A stretch of DNA of 37,496 bases from Gammaproteobacteria bacterium (GTDB lineage Bacteria; Pseudomonadota; Gammaproteobacteria; SZUA-229). This document shows, piece after piece, positions 25,290-34,835 of this stretch (positions within the stretch are counted from its first letter, which is position 1; every line of letters starts with the position of its first letter). The position numbers and the translations under genes were made by a program. The DNA lies in assembly GCA_024636785.1 (NCBI GenBank), contig JAGXGK010000025.1, positions 147,476 to 184,971 on the forward strand. Direction: 5' to 3'. A model generated the notes under the pieces. It was not told the origin of the DNA. It did not search any database and saw only the letters and a list, made by a program, of their open reading frames with translations.

Positions 25290-27296
25290 ATGGATTCAGA
25301 AATAAACATAGATTTATCCCAGTTTCATGATGTTTTCTTTGAGGAATGCTCAGAGGGAATGGAGATCATGGAGTCCGGGTTACTCAACCTGACGAAAGAT
25401 TCAGGTTCGGAAGTTATCAATACCATATTCCGTGCTGCCCACTCTATTAAAGGCGGTGGCGGTACCTTCGGGTTTTTCGAAATTTCAGATTTTACGCATG
25501 GTATGGAAACCATATTGGATGAAATGCGTAATGCGAAGTTGAGTGTGACCCCCGAAGTTGTGGAGTTGCTGCTGGCAGCGCTCGATTGTTTGCGGGATAT
25601 GGTGCAATGCAGCAAAGATAAACAGCCCATTGATCAGGAATCGGTCTCTGAGTTGCATCAAAGGCTGGAAGATTTTATTAGCAACAGTGCCGCTCCCGCC
25701 ACCCCCGCGGCTGCTGAAAAAAGTTCACCCGTGAGTGAGGTGAATGAGCAGGATGCGGTAACAATCTGGAATATTGCCTTTTATCCGAATGAAAATATGT
25801 TTTATACGGGGAATGATCCTTTTCGCTTAATTCGCGAATTGCATGGTTTAGGCGACCTGGAAGTCACTGTTAACCACGAACGTTTGCCGGCATTTTCTAA
25901 CATGGATGCACAGAGCTGTTATCTGGGCTGGGATATGGTGCTCAGGGGGAATGTTTCAAAGGGGCAGATTACCGAAATTTTCGAATGGGTGGAAGATGAC
26001 TGTGAGCTGGAAATAACCCGGCAGGATGAAGTCATTGAGGCCGCGATTGAAAGCAGGGAAACACGAGCCATTGATGAGTCAAAAGTCGGTCGGCGTCGTA
26101 CGGATAAAATGGCAACTTCCGGTCAGGAATTAGCCTCAATTCGTGTTGGCATTAACAAGGTCGATGGTCTGGTTAATCTGGTCGGCGAACTGGTCATTAC
26201 ACAGTCTATTTTGAGTCGTTTGTGCAACGATCTTGGCATGGATAATAATGAAAAGCTGAGTGAATGTCTGGACCAGCTGGAACGAAATACCCGTGATTTG
26301 CAGGAGCAAACCATGGGAATACGGATGTTGCCCATTGATTTTGCCTTCCAGCGTCTGCCGCGTATTGTTCATGATTTGAGTTTGTCTCTGGGTAAAAAAG
26401 TCGAACTCAAATTTTCCGGTGAAACCACCGAACTCGATAAGACTGTGCTGGAAAAAATTGGTGATCCATTAATGCATCTGGTGCGTAATGCACTGGATCA
26501 CGGTATTGAGGCGCCTGATGTGCGTGTGGCTGCGGGCAAAAACGAGAAAGGCCTTATCAGTATTAATGCCTATCATCGGGGCGGTAATATTATTATTGAA
26601 ATTTCCGATGATGGTGCAGGCCTGAATTTAGAGAAAATTTTGAATAAAGCCCGTGAAAAAGACCTGGTTGATAAAAATGAAGAATTGAACGAAGCCCAGG
26701 TTTCGAATTTAATTTTCAGCCCCGGATTTTCAACAGCTGCTGTCGTCAGTGATGTTTCCGGGCGCGGCGTGGGTATGGATGTGGTGCGACGCAATATGAC
26801 CGACCTGGGCGGAACCGTGGAAGTTGTATCGAAGCCGGGTAAGGGCAGTCTCTTCACCATAAGACTACCGCTGACGGTAGCTATTCTTGAAGGGCAGATG
26901 ATCAGTGTCGGTGATCAGGTGTTTATTATCCCGCTGTTATCCATCGTTGAATCGCTACAGATTAATGCTAATCAGATTAAAGCTGTTGCTAATGAGTCGG
27001 AGCTTTATCCTTATCGCGATGAATATATTTCGGTGATTCGTTTGCGTGAATTATTTAATATACCGGCAGAGAAAAAAGATGAAAGCAGTCCTGGCATGCT
27101 GGTAGTCATCGATCTCGGCGGACGACGAATTGGTCTGTACGTTGATGATGTAATAGGTCAGCAGCAAGTGGTCATTAAGAGTCTGGAGCAGAATTATCAA
27201 CAGGTTCCCGGTATCGCAGGAGCAACTGTATTAGGAGATGGCGCCGTCGCGCTGATTCTGGATGTTCTGGGTTTGGCTCAATATTCTCGTTTATAA
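25290..27296 (+). CDS. cheA: Chemotaxis histidine kinase CheA
   Basis: Kinase that autophosphorylates in response to chemoreceptors and passes phosphate to CheY and CheB. Domains: P1/HPt with the phospho-histidine His51 (FRAAHSIKGGGGTFGF); a middle domain (about 155-250) resembling the P2 regulator-binding part; the P3 dimerisation helices (about 285-340, NKVDGLVNLVGELVITQSIL); the P4 ATPase with N-box HLVRNALDHGIEAP, G1 box EISDDGAGLN and SGRGVGMDVVRRNM; and the P5 CheW-like domain (about 530-668). Every catalytic motif is intact. At 668 residues it is near the E. coli length (654). It lies 71 bases after cheY and 70 before the ParA-like gene. Confidence 0.96.
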   Translation: MDSEINIDLSQFHDVFFEECSEGMEIMESGLLNLTKDSGSEVINTIFRAAHSIKGGGGTFGFFEISDFTHGMETILDEMRNAKLSVTPEVVELLLAALDCLRDMVQCSKDKQPIDQESVSELHQRLEDFISNSAAPATPAAAEKSSPVSEVNEQDAVTIWNIAFYPNENMFYTGNDPFRLIRELHGLGDLEVTVNHERLPAFSNMDAQSCYLGWDMVLRGNVSKGQITEIFEWVEDDCELEITRQDEVIEAAIESRETRAIDESKVGRRRTDKMATSGQELASIRVGINKVDGLVNLVGELVITQSILSRLCNDLGMDNNEKLSECLDQLERNTRDLQEQTMGIRMLPIDFAFQRLPRIVHDLSLSLGKKVELKFSGETTELDKTVLEKIGDPLMHLVRNALDHGIEAPDVRVAAGKNEKGLISINAYHRGGNIIIEISDDGAGLNLEKILNKAREKDLVDKNEELNEAQVSNLIFSPGFSTAAVVSDVSGRGVGMDVVRRNMTDLGGTVEVVSKPGKGSLFTIRLPLTVAILEGQMISVGDQVFIIPLLSIVESLQINANQIKAVANESELYPYRDEYISVIRLRELFNIPAEKKDESSPGMLVVIDLGGRRIGLYVDDVIGQQQVVIKSLEQNYQQVPGIAGATVLGDGAVALILDVLGLAQYSRL

Positions 27297-27366
27297 GAGA
27301 GTATTGATCTACAGCGAAGGTTAACATCCGGGCTGATTCAGGTTTCAAAGCAGTAGAAGGTAGGCA

Positions 27367-28134
27367 ATGCGAATCATAGCGGTCATTAATCAGAAAGGTG
27401 GAGTCGGTAAAACTACGACCACCGCCAATCTCGCCCATGCTTTTGCGATAAAGGGCTATGCCGTTACCGGAATTGATATGGATCCTCAGGGACATCTGGC
27501 GGCGCACTGGGGCTGTTATCGCCGGGATGATAATGGTGTGGACAAGGTACTGCTGGGTGAAAAAACGATTCCTCAGGTGGCCGTTTCTGCGCGCGATAGA
27601 TTGCATCTGGTGCCTGCGGGCGAGGGCCTGAAAGAGATAGAACGTGGCGCAGGAGATGGTCTCCTGGCTAGCCGTCTAAAAGAAGCACTAGCACTGGTGG
27701 CAGCTACACAGGACTTTACTTTTATCGATTGTCCACCCGCTTCAGGCTTGTTGATTGATTATGTCCTGTCAGTGGCGGATGAGGTGATCATACCGGTGGC
27801 GGCTGATTATCTGGCATTGCGCGGGTTGTCTGATATGGTTGAGACACTCAGTGACTTTGAGCAGAAACATGAAAAGACATTTAACCGCTGGGTCGTGGTC
27901 ACACGCTTTCATTCCAGGCGCAAATTATCCTGGGAAGTAAGAGACAAATTATTGGAATATTTTCCAGGTAATATGCTGGCAACCAGTATCCGCGAAGTCT
28001 CAGTACTGGCAGAGTGTCCTAGTTTTGGTAAAACGGCTTTTGAATACAAGAGTGCAAATCATGGTGCGTTTGATTATGCATCGTTGGCTAGAGATCTATT
28101 AAACGGAGAATATTATCGTGGGCAAGAGAGATAA
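27367..28134 (+). CDS. ParA/MinD-family ATPase of the chemosensory cluster (ParC-like)
   Basis: A 255-residue deviant-Walker ATPase: INQKGGVGKTTTTANLAHAF (signature lysine Lys10, P-loop Lys15), switch region FIDCPPASGLLIDYVL, and PVAADYLALRGLSDMV. It has no N-terminal DNA-binding domain and no ParB gene follows, so it is not a standard chromosome-partition ParA. Chemotaxis-linked ParA homologues (ParC in Vibrio, PpfA in Rhodobacter) place chemoreceptor arrays at poles or partition them at division; the position between cheA and cheR suggests the same job here. Its reading frame overlaps the STAS gene by 17 bases, so the two are probably made in fixed proportion. Confidence 0.88.
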   Translation: MRIIAVINQKGGVGKTTTTANLAHAFAIKGYAVTGIDMDPQGHLAAHWGCYRRDDNGVDKVLLGEKTIPQVAVSARDRLHLVPAGEGLKEIERGAGDGLLASRLKEALALVAATQDFTFIDCPPASGLLIDYVLSVADEVIIPVAADYLALRGLSDMVETLSDFEQKHEKTFNRWVVVTRFHSRRKLSWEVRDKLLEYFPGNMLATSIREVSVLAECPSFGKTAFEYKSANHGAFDYASLARDLLNGEYYRGQER

Positions 28135-28576
28135 TAAACATCGAGCATTGGGCGATGATCCTCTGGCGTGGTTGAGCGCAGGAACAGATGCAGCTAAAAA
28201 TCCGGAAAAAAACAAAGCGAGTTCAAAAAAGAAACCGGAAAAAAAATCTGCGTCTGTAAAGTCGGGCGATAAAGCGTCGCCTGTGTCTGCTGAAGTGAAG
28301 ATCGAAGCATCGAATCGGCTCGTCCTTGAATCATCGCTGGTAATTAATAACGCCAGTGGATTTTATGAGACACTCAAAGAGCTTGCTGCCGGTGAACAGA
28401 CAATTGAAATTGATGCTTCTAAAGTAGAAATTATCGATAGTGCGATACTGCAACTATTGGTTGCTTTTGTACTTGATCTCAGTGAAAAAGATATACCGTT
28501 GTCATGGCATAAACCATCAGAAAATCTACTAAATAAAGCTTCGATACTGGGCTTAACAGAAAAGCTCGGGCTGTAG
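28118..28576 (+). CDS. STAS-domain protein with a basic linker, partner of the ParA-like ATPase (inferred)
   Basis: A 152-residue protein in three parts: a short conserved-looking start (GDDPLAWLSAG, residues 12-22), a lysine/serine-rich flexible linker (about 25-60), and a STAS (anti-anti-sigma) domain (about 65-152) with IEIDASKVEIIDSAILQLLVAF. In SpoIIAA-type STAS proteins a serine after the DS position is phosphorylated; here Ser108 (IIDSA) is at that place. The start is GTG at 28118, with ggag at 28106-28109, giving a 17-base overlap with the ParA-like gene. Role unknown. I infer that the N-terminal motif could bind the ParA-like ATPase and the STAS domain could sense or dock at the array. 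Confidence 0.8.
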   Translation: MGKRDNKHRALGDDPLAWLSAGTDAAKNPEKNKASSKKKPEKKSASVKSGDKASPVSAEVKIEASNRLVLESSLVINNASGFYETLKELAAGEQTIEIDASKVEIIDSAILQLLVAFVLDLSEKDIPLSWHKPSENLLNKASILGLTEKLGL

Positions 28577-28587
28577 GGCAGAACGCA

Positions 28588-29466
28588 ATGGCTGAAGCAG
28601 CAGATGATAGAAAAAGCTACACAAAAGAATTTTTGTTCACCGAGCAGGACTTTTCCTATCTGAGTAAGCTGGCCGGTGAGCTAGCCGGGATCAGTTTGTC
28701 TTCAGGCAAGCGTGAGCTGATTTACGGGCGCCTGGTAAAACGATTGCGAGCTCTTGGCTTCAGTGATTTCAAGCAATACTGTACTTTGCTTAAAGATGTA
28801 GATGAAAATAAAACACGAGAAGAGCGCATCCATTTCATTAACGCAATCACAACTAATGTCACCTCTTTTTTTCGTGAAAATCATCATTTTGAATTTATGG
28901 CCCAGACCCTTCTGCCTGAATTGATTGCGCAAAAAAAGACTGCATCCAGACCAAGCCTGAGAATCTGGTCGGCAGGCTGCTCATCAGGCAAAGAGCCTTA
29001 TTCTATAGCGATGGTACTTAAAGAATGTATTCCTGATATCGAACGCTGGGACGTAAAAATACTGGCAACTGATCTGGACTCCAATATTCTTGAAGTCGCC
29101 AGAGCAGGAATTTATCCCAAAGAACATATAAAAGAGATTTCATTAGAGCGACGTAAGCGCTGGTTTAGAGCCGGGCGTGGTATAAATGAGAATGTTATTA
29201 AGGTGAGCGATGAAATTAAAAGCATGGTCGCCTATCGCCAGTTAAATCTGACACAAGACTGGCCGATGAGAGGTGTTTTCGACATTATATTCTGTCGTAA
29301 TGTTACGATTTATTTTAGTCGTGATACCCGCATAGATTTGCTTGATCGGTTCGCAGAGTATCTGGATAGGGACGGTTATTTGTTTGTTGGGCACTCCGAA
29401 AGCCTGTTTGGGTTGACAGAAAGATTTAGTACGGTAGGGCGAACTATTCACAGGAAAATACGATGA
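28588..29466 (+). CDS. cheR: Chemotaxis protein methyltransferase CheR
   Basis: SAM-dependent methyltransferase that methylates glutamates of chemoreceptors for adaptation. The N-terminal helical domain (about 20-95) has LAGELAGISLSSGKRELIYGRLVKRLR. The catalytic domain has INAITTNVTSFFRENHHFE, the SAM motif LRIWSAGCSSGKEPYSIAM, ILATDLDSNILEVARAGIY, and FDIIFCRNVTIYFSRDTR. Length 292 is normal. A basic patch on the small domain (RRKRWFRAGRG comes later) is consistent with receptor binding. Its TGA overlaps the cheD ATG (ATGA at 29463-29466). Confidence 0.95.
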   Translation: MAEAADDRKSYTKEFLFTEQDFSYLSKLAGELAGISLSSGKRELIYGRLVKRLRALGFSDFKQYCTLLKDVDENKTREERIHFINAITTNVTSFFRENHHFEFMAQTLLPELIAQKKTASRPSLRIWSAGCSSGKEPYSIAMVLKECIPDIERWDVKILATDLDSNILEVARAGIYPKEHIKEISLERRKRWFRAGRGINENVIKVSDEIKSMVAYRQLNLTQDWPMRGVFDIIFCRNVTIYFSRDTRIDLLDRFAEYLDRDGYLFVGHSESLFGLTERFSTVGRTIHRKIR

Positions 29467-30128
29467 GCACGCCCAGATACAGGAATAGCTCTGTTGATAT
29501 GAGTTCGGCGCCTCCGTTACTGGCCGGCTTTGAGCATATCAATCGTTATTGGGATAACCAGCATAATATTTTTGCAGCAAAGATATTGCCGGGTGAATTT
29601 TATGTTTCCATGCACGGCGAACTGATTACTACGGTTTTAGGTTCGTGTGTCTCAGCTTGTATTCGCGATAAAATTACAGGTATCGGCGGCATGAATCATT
29701 TTATGTTACCCGATAATCGGGAGCGAACACACTCGTCAGCGTGGAAAAATACGCCGGTTAGTGCTGAAACACGTTATGGTAATGTCGCCATGGAGCGGCT
29801 CATTAACGTCATTCTTGCCAGTGGTGGAAAACGAAAAAATCTTGAAGTTAAATTATTTGGTGGTGGTAAAGTTTTAAATATAAATACAGATATTGGCGGT
29901 AAAAATGTCGATTTTGTTAAACACTATTTGCAGGTAGAAGGGTTAAAGATTGAGTCGGAAGATACCCGAGGATTCTGGCCACGAAAGGTTCAGTACTTTC
30001 CCTTAACAGGAAGAGTGCGTATTAAACGGCTTAATGCTGTGCACAACGATACACTCACCAGAAGAGAGCTGGAATATATTAAAACACTTAAAGAGAAGAA
30101 AATTGAAGGTAAGGTTGATCTTTTTTAG
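29463..30128 (+). CDS. cheD: Chemoreceptor glutamine deamidase CheD
   Basis: Deamidates glutamines of chemoreceptors to glutamate. The catalytic cysteine is Cys62 in TTVLGSCVSACIRD and the catalytic histidine His79 in GIGGMNHFMLP; LEVKLFGGGKVL follows, as in the family. At 221 residues it is longer than the 160-residue Thermotoga protein: there is an N-terminal extension of about 35 residues and a C-terminal charged helix. It overlaps cheR by four bases. CheD is absent from E. coli but present in many other chemosensory systems; no CheC is present in this window to regulate it. Confidence 0.94.
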   Translation: MSTPRYRNSSVDMSSAPPLLAGFEHINRYWDNQHNIFAAKILPGEFYVSMHGELITTVLGSCVSACIRDKITGIGGMNHFMLPDNRERTHSSAWKNTPVSAETRYGNVAMERLINVILASGGKRKNLEVKLFGGGKVLNINTDIGGKNVDFVKHYLQVEGLKIESEDTRGFWPRKVQYFPLTGRVRIKRLNAVHNDTLTRRELEYIKTLKEKKIEGKVDLF

Positions 30129-30179
30129 CCAGGCTTTAAAAGACAAATTGATTAAAAATTTCACTTTACAGAATATGTT

Positions 30180-31265
30180 ATGAAAAAAATCACTGTTCTC
30201 ATTGTTGATGACTCAGCTGTTGTACGGAAAATCCTAACGGAAATTCTGTCTTCGGACAGTGAAATCGAAGTCGTAGGTACGGCAATGGACCCTTTCATTG
30301 CGCGAGAAAAGATCAAGCGCCTGCATCCGGATGTTTTAACTCTGGATGTTGAAATGCCAAAAATGGACGGTATCAGTTTTCTTCGCAATGTGATGCGACT
30401 CAGGCCTATGCCGGTAGTGATGATTTCATCATTGACGCAACAGGGAGCGGATATAGCTCTGGAAGCGATGAGTATCGGTGCAATTGATTACATCAGCAAA
30501 CCGATCATTGATCTGGCGCATGAGCTGAGCACATATTCAGAAGAGATTATCGCCAAGGTTAAAGTTGCTGCAAAAGCCAGAGTTCTGCCAAATGCCTCAG
30601 AAACACCGACTACAGAATCTGAGCGGTTAAAAAAGAGTAGGTTGCTGGATAAACAGAGCAGGAATAAACCGTATATTAAATTAAAAACGACAGAAAAGAT
30701 AATCGCGATAGGCGCTTCTACTGGTGGAACTGAAGCAATTAAAGAAATTTTGATAAATATGCGACCCGATTCACCCGGTGTTGTCATTGCACAACACATA
30801 CCGCGGGCATTTAGTGAAGCTTTTGCTATGCGTATGAACAGTCTTTCACCCATGGCGGTGTGTGAGGCTCGCGATGGCCAGCATGTTTTGCCTGGTCATG
30901 CCTATATTGCTCCGGGTGACAGGCATTTGATGCTATTTCGAGATGGTTCACGCTATTATATAAAGCTCGATGACGGTGATCTCTGTAATCGGCATAAACC
31001 CTCTGTCGATGTAATGTTCCGTTCAGTGGAGGCAGCTGCCGGAGACAATGCTGTAGGTATACTGCTGACAGGAATGGGCGCGGACGGTGCCCGGGGTTTG
31101 AAAGTAATGCATGACTCAGGTTCAAAAACTATTGCTCAGGATGAAAATAGCAGTGTCGTCTGGGGAATGCCAGGTGAAGCAGTTAAGCTCGAAGCCGTGG
31201 ATTTTGTGCTACCTTTAAACAAAATAGCTCAAAAAATCGAACAGTTAATTCGTGATGCAAAATAA
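30180..31265 (+). CDS. cheB: Chemotaxis response regulator, protein-glutamate methylesterase CheB
   Basis: Removes methyl groups from chemoreceptors, activated by phosphorylation from CheA; it can also deamidate. The N-terminal receiver domain has the acidic pair at residues 10-11 and phospho-acceptor Asp56 (LTLDVEMPKMDG). A linker (about 125-170) follows, then the methylesterase domain with the catalytic triad Ser180 (AIGASTGG), His206 (VIAQHIPRAF) and Asp302 (TGMGADGARG). All three catalytic residues are present. Length 361 matches E. coli (349). It is 51 bases after cheD, probably in the same operon. Confidence 0.96.
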   Translation: MKKITVLIVDDSAVVRKILTEILSSDSEIEVVGTAMDPFIAREKIKRLHPDVLTLDVEMPKMDGISFLRNVMRLRPMPVVMISSLTQQGADIALEAMSIGAIDYISKPIIDLAHELSTYSEEIIAKVKVAAKARVLPNASETPTTESERLKKSRLLDKQSRNKPYIKLKTTEKIIAIGASTGGTEAIKEILINMRPDSPGVVIAQHIPRAFSEAFAMRMNSLSPMAVCEARDGQHVLPGHAYIAPGDRHLMLFRDGSRYYIKLDDGDLCNRHKPSVDVMFRSVEAAAGDNAVGILLTGMGADGARGLKVMHDSGSKTIAQDENSSVVWGMPGEAVKLEAVDFVLPLNKIAQKIEQLIRDAK

Positions 31266-31312
31266 CGCGAGACAGGTCTCATGCGATAAATGAAAATACG
31301 AAGAGGAACAGT

Positions 31313-31867
31313 GTGATTACAAAACAGGCGGAGTCCTCTGAGACTTTGGCATTATTATACGGGCTGGAAAAAGAACTGTATGGCTTGATTACACGTGAGC
31401 ATGCCGAGATTCGTGATGAACTATCTCAGATGGGATCTGTGGTCAGTGATGCGATTAGGACATTGTTACAGAGCCTGAATAGTTTGAGTGAGCAATTAAA
31501 AGAGCAACATAAACTGGTTGAAAGCCTGCCACTCGAAGGTAACCTGGCCAGCATGGAGAAACAGCGGGAATATCATGCATTGAGCAGGATGATAGATCAG
31601 AACCTTTCTGCAGTAGTTCGTTCCTTTCAGTTTGAGGATATCGTACAACAGCTGGTTAGCCACTGTCGCACTAGATCGGATGGACTTGAACAGTTATTTG
31701 AGCGATTAAATCTCAACGTAAATCTGTTGAAAAATAGCAGCCAGAATGAGTTTGGACAAATTTTATCAGCCATGCAGGTGGATGTGGCCATGGTTCGTAA
31801 GCAGCTGGAAAAAGAAAATCCGGTTAAACAGACCACGATGGGAGAAGGAGGAATAGAACTTTTTTGA
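31313..31867 (+). CDS. Small helical protein with CheZ-like DxxxQ motif (candidate CheY phosphatase)
   Basis: A 184-residue, almost wholly helical protein. Its most striking segment is SFQFEDIVQQLVSH, with Asp109 and Gln113 spaced as in the CheZ active site (Asp143 and Gln147 in E. coli, in a DLTGQ context). Long helices before and after it would form the hairpin bundle that CheZ uses. Overall similarity to E. coli CheZ appears low, so I do not assign the symbol. Similar FQxxD...Q proteins occur in other chemosensory clusters. The start is GTG at 31313, after gaggaac (31302-31308). Lying between cheB and the receptor gene, it is the best candidate in this cluster for removing phosphate from CheY. 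Confidence 0.7.
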   Translation: MITKQAESSETLALLYGLEKELYGLITREHAEIRDELSQMGSVVSDAIRTLLQSLNSLSEQLKEQHKLVESLPLEGNLASMEKQREYHALSRMIDQNLSAVVRSFQFEDIVQQLVSHCRTRSDGLEQLFERLNLNVNLLKNSSQNEFGQILSAMQVDVAMVRKQLEKENPVKQTTMGEGGIELF

Positions 31868-32060
31868 AAAATAGCTTTTTATATAGGCTATAAACTGAGC
31901 TGTTTTTAGATCTATAGATTATACTCAGGAATAATATGGGTTTTGGTTCAGTAAGGTGTCACAACAAATAGAACATAACTTTAATTTTATGATTATTAAG
32001 ATGCTATCTTATTAAAAGGCGCTTTTTGCGCCGGCATACTGTAATTAAGAAGAGGAAAAA

Positions 32061-34178
32061 ATGAAGCTAAGTAACGTGAAAATGGCATCAAAGATTTCTG
32101 CAGCGTTTGTAATATTGACTACATTGGTTGCTATTAGTGGCGTCACCGGATATTACGGTGTGACTCGTTTGAGTGAGTCTCTGCAATATGTCACTGGGCC
32201 TGCCTGGGATACTGCCGAAGGGGCAAAAGATGGTGCAATCAATATGCAGACTCAAATGCTGGTTATAGATAAAGTTTTTTCCGGTTTTGCTGAGTATGGC
32301 AACGTAGCTGAAGAGATTAAGTTGTTTTCAGATCAGGCTCATGAGGCTTTGTGGCGAATGAAACAGAGTGGTTTACTCGGCGAGGACAATATCAAGCAGG
32401 CAGATAATGCTGAAAAAATTTACATTGAAGCCGCTGACAGGGTACTTGAACGTTTCAAAGTGTTTAATATCATCGACAATCGTCTGGAAGACAATTTCTT
32501 TGAGCTTCAGATGCTGATGACCGAAACAGAGGAAATCGGTGATGGTATTTTTGATCAGATGAGTAAAAACCCGAACAAGATGATGAGCTGGGATACCGGC
32601 ATAAAACAGGCATGGACGGCGGCTGATGGTGCCATGATGTCCCAGATCGGAATCTTAAAAGCCATGTATTTCTACCGCCGGATGCTGGAGTTTATTGACC
32701 TTCGGGGATCAATAGCTGGCATTCAGGAAAGTAACAAAGTACTGGATGATGAGGTCAGGGGGGTTATTGCACATCCGGTCTTCAAGAATAACTATGTCAC
32801 TGATGGATTCTACAAGGGGCTGAGTTACAGCGATGCTGTGGCACAGGGACACACCACACACATTAAGGATTTTACAGAAAGTATCGAAGCATTCAATGCT
32901 TACTATGATGCCCGCAAGGAATATGAGACTGTCTCTGCTGCCATGCTGGCTGTGCTAGAAGAGATGCAATCGCTGGGTAACAAAACTATCGAAGCGGAGA
33001 TGGGGAATATCAATTCAGTCATCAATATCTCGAACAGCATGATGATCATCGTCGTTATTATTGCTGTATTGATTTCAATAATGATGGGCTTCTTTATCCT
33101 GCGTAGTGTAAAAATGCAGCTGGGTCAGGATCCGGCTGAGCTGATGAAGATTTCCGAGGCGCTGGCTCAAGGCCATCTGGAGATGAAGCTGGATAAGGAT
33201 GCAGTTGGTGTTTATGCCTCCATTGGGCAAACAGTTCAAAAATTGACAGAAATTATTGGTGGCATTAAATCAGGCGCCAGCGAAGTCAATATAGCTTCTG
33301 AGCAGGTCTCGCAGGGGAATACTAATTTAAGTCAACGTACTCAGGAGCAGGCATCAAGCCTTGAAGAAGTTGCTTCCAGTATGGAAGAAATGACTGGTAC
33401 AGTTAATCAGAACTCTGAAAATGCACAGCATGCCAATCAGCTGGCGATTGCTGCTCGTGAACAGGCGGACACAGGGGGTATGGTGGTGAATGAAGCGGTC
33501 GTTGCTATGAGTGAGATTAACGCTGCCAGCAAGCAGATTGCGGATATCATTGGCGTGATTGATGAAATTGCTTTCCAGACTAATTTACTGGCTTTGAACG
33601 CCGCGGTCGAGGCAGCGCGTGCAGGTGAGCAGGGACGTGGTTTTGCTGTGGTGGCCAGTGAGGTGCGAAATCTGGCTGGACGTAGTGCGACCGCAGCCAA
33701 AGAAATTAAGGAGCTGATTAAAAATAGCGTAGAAAAAGTGCAGAATGGTTCAAGACTGGTGAGTGAGTCCGGTGGTGCTTTATCCGAGATTGTCGATTCG
33801 GTGAAGAAGGTCAGCGATATCGTTGCTGAAATTGCCGCCGCCAGTAAGGAGCAATCCGATGGTATTAATCAGGTCAATAAAGCCCTGTTACAAATGGATG
33901 AAATGACGCAGCAAAATGCTTCTCTGGTAGAAGAAGCCGCTGCTGCTAGTGAAGCCATGGGTGCGCAGGCACAGGAACTGGATGCTTTAGTCTCCTTTTT
34001 TAAATTGAACCAAAGCGATTATGTGAAACACAGCAGTATAACTCATACTGATAATCAAGCAGTTTCACATAAAAGCGCGCCCAAACTTTCAAAATCAGCT
34101 GGCAGCGAACCTGCGAAGACGGTAAGTTTGCCGTATAAAAAAGAAAATAAAGAGGATAGTGAGTGGCAGGACTTTTAA
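32061..34178 (+). CDS. Methyl-accepting chemotaxis protein with C-terminal docking pentapeptide
   Basis: Transmembrane chemoreceptor of 705 residues. TM1 is about residues 11-33 and TM2 about 326-347; the roughly 290-residue periplasmic part between them is all-helical in appearance and large enough for a bimodular helical (HBM-like) sensor. A HAMP region ([22 protein letters not shown]) follows, then the signalling coiled coil with the hairpin tip [33 protein letters not shown] and methylation helices around it ([12 protein letters not shown]). A flexible tail (about 655-700) ends in EWQDF, which fits the xWxxF pentapeptide that tethers CheR and CheB. It is the only receptor in the cluster. 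A small hairpin (ggcgc/gcgcc, 32018-32032) lies in its leader. Confidence 0.95.
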   Translation: MKLSNVKMASKISAAFVILTTLVAISGVTGYYGVTRLSESLQYVTGPAWDTAEGAKDGAINMQTQMLVIDKVFSGFAEYGNVAEEIKLFSDQAHEALWRMKQSGLLGEDNIKQADNAEKIYIEAADRVLERFKVFNIIDNRLEDNFFELQMLMTETEEIGDGIFDQMSKNPNKMMSWDTGIKQAWTAADGAMMSQIGILKAMYFYRRMLEFIDLRGSIAGIQESNKVLDDEVRGVIAHPVFKNNYVTDGFYKGLSYSDAVAQGHTTHIKDFTESIEAFNAYYDARKEYETVSAAMLAVLEEMQSLGNKTIEAEMGNINSVINISNSMMIIVVIIAVLISIMMGFFILRSVKMQLGQDPAELMKISEALAQGHLEMKLDKDAVGVYASIGQTVQKLTEIIGGIKSGASEVNIASEQVSQGNTNLSQRTQEQASSLEEVASSMEEMTGTVNQNSENAQHANQLAIAAREQADTGGMVVNEAVVAMSEINAASKQIADIIGVIDEIAFQTNLLALNAAVEAARAGEQGRGFAVVASEVRNLAGRSATAAKEIKELIKNSVEKVQNGSRLVSESGGALSEIVDSVKKVSDIVAEIAAASKEQSDGINQVNKALLQMDEMTQQNASLVEEAAAASEAMGAQAQELDALVSFFKLNQSDYVKHSSITHTDNQAVSHKSAPKLSKSAGSEPAKTVSLPYKKENKEDSEWQDF

Positions 34179-34244
34179 TTTAGATATCTTTTATGGTTAA
34201 TATCGTTGTCGCGTATCGATAAATCATGAAAGTGGAGAGAAATA

Positions 34245-34748
34245 ATGAATATAGCAAGGGATATAAATAGTGCGTCGATGGATATCGAAGCGGGTGCAAA
34301 TCAGTATTTAACGTTTATGCTAGCTGAAGAGGAATACGGTGTTGATATTCTGCGTGTGCAGGAGATACGTGGCTGGGACAACGCAACGGCGATTCCTAAT
34401 GCACCGGAATATGTACTTGGTGTCGTTAATCTTCGTGGTGTAGTAGTACCAATTTTCGATTTAAGGAAACGTTTTCATCTGACTAACGCCGAATTTAACT
34501 CGGAAACAGTAACAGTTGTGGTTAAAGTACAATATGCCAAAGGAGAACGAACTGTTGGTATGGTGGTTGATGCGGTTTCAGATGTTTATAACATACCCTC
34601 AGAAAGCATTAACGCTACACCTGATGTAGGCGGCACTGTCAGCATGGATTTTATCAAGGGTTTGGCAACGGTTAATGAACAAATGATTATTTTACTGGAT
34701 GTCGACGCCTTGATTAATGTTGGTGTGCTCGGAGAAGTTCTACAATAA
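34245..34748 (+). CDS. cheW: Chemotaxis coupling protein CheW
   Basis: Adaptor that joins chemoreceptors to the CheA P5 domain. The 167-residue sequence has YLTFMLAEEEYGVDILRVQEI, the conserved IPNAPEYVLGVVNLRGVVVPIFDLRKRF, a TVGMVVDAVSDV strand pair and a terminal LLDVDALI. These are the usual CheW landmarks, and no other domain is fused. An N-terminal extension of about 20 residues precedes the fold. It is 66 bases after the receptor gene; a ribosome-binding site gtggaga lies upstream of the start. Confidence 0.95.
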   Translation: MNIARDINSASMDIEAGANQYLTFMLAEEEYGVDILRVQEIRGWDNATAIPNAPEYVLGVVNLRGVVVPIFDLRKRFHLTNAEFNSETVTVVVKVQYAKGERTVGMVVDAVSDVYNIPSESINATPDVGGTVSMDFIKGLATVNEQMIILLDVDALINVGVLGEVLQ

Positions 34749-34835
34749 TCAGTATGCAATTAGTGTCGAAGTTCCTATGTGCGAGCCGTGAAAGCATGCG
34801 GATTATATTTTATTTGAATAGTTTGTGAGTTATTT

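Noticed and set aside
27367-28134. Chromosome-partition ParA and nearby replication origin
   Set aside because: The ATPase lies inside a chemosensory operon, no ParB or parS-like repeats are present, and the neighbours are cheA and cheR.
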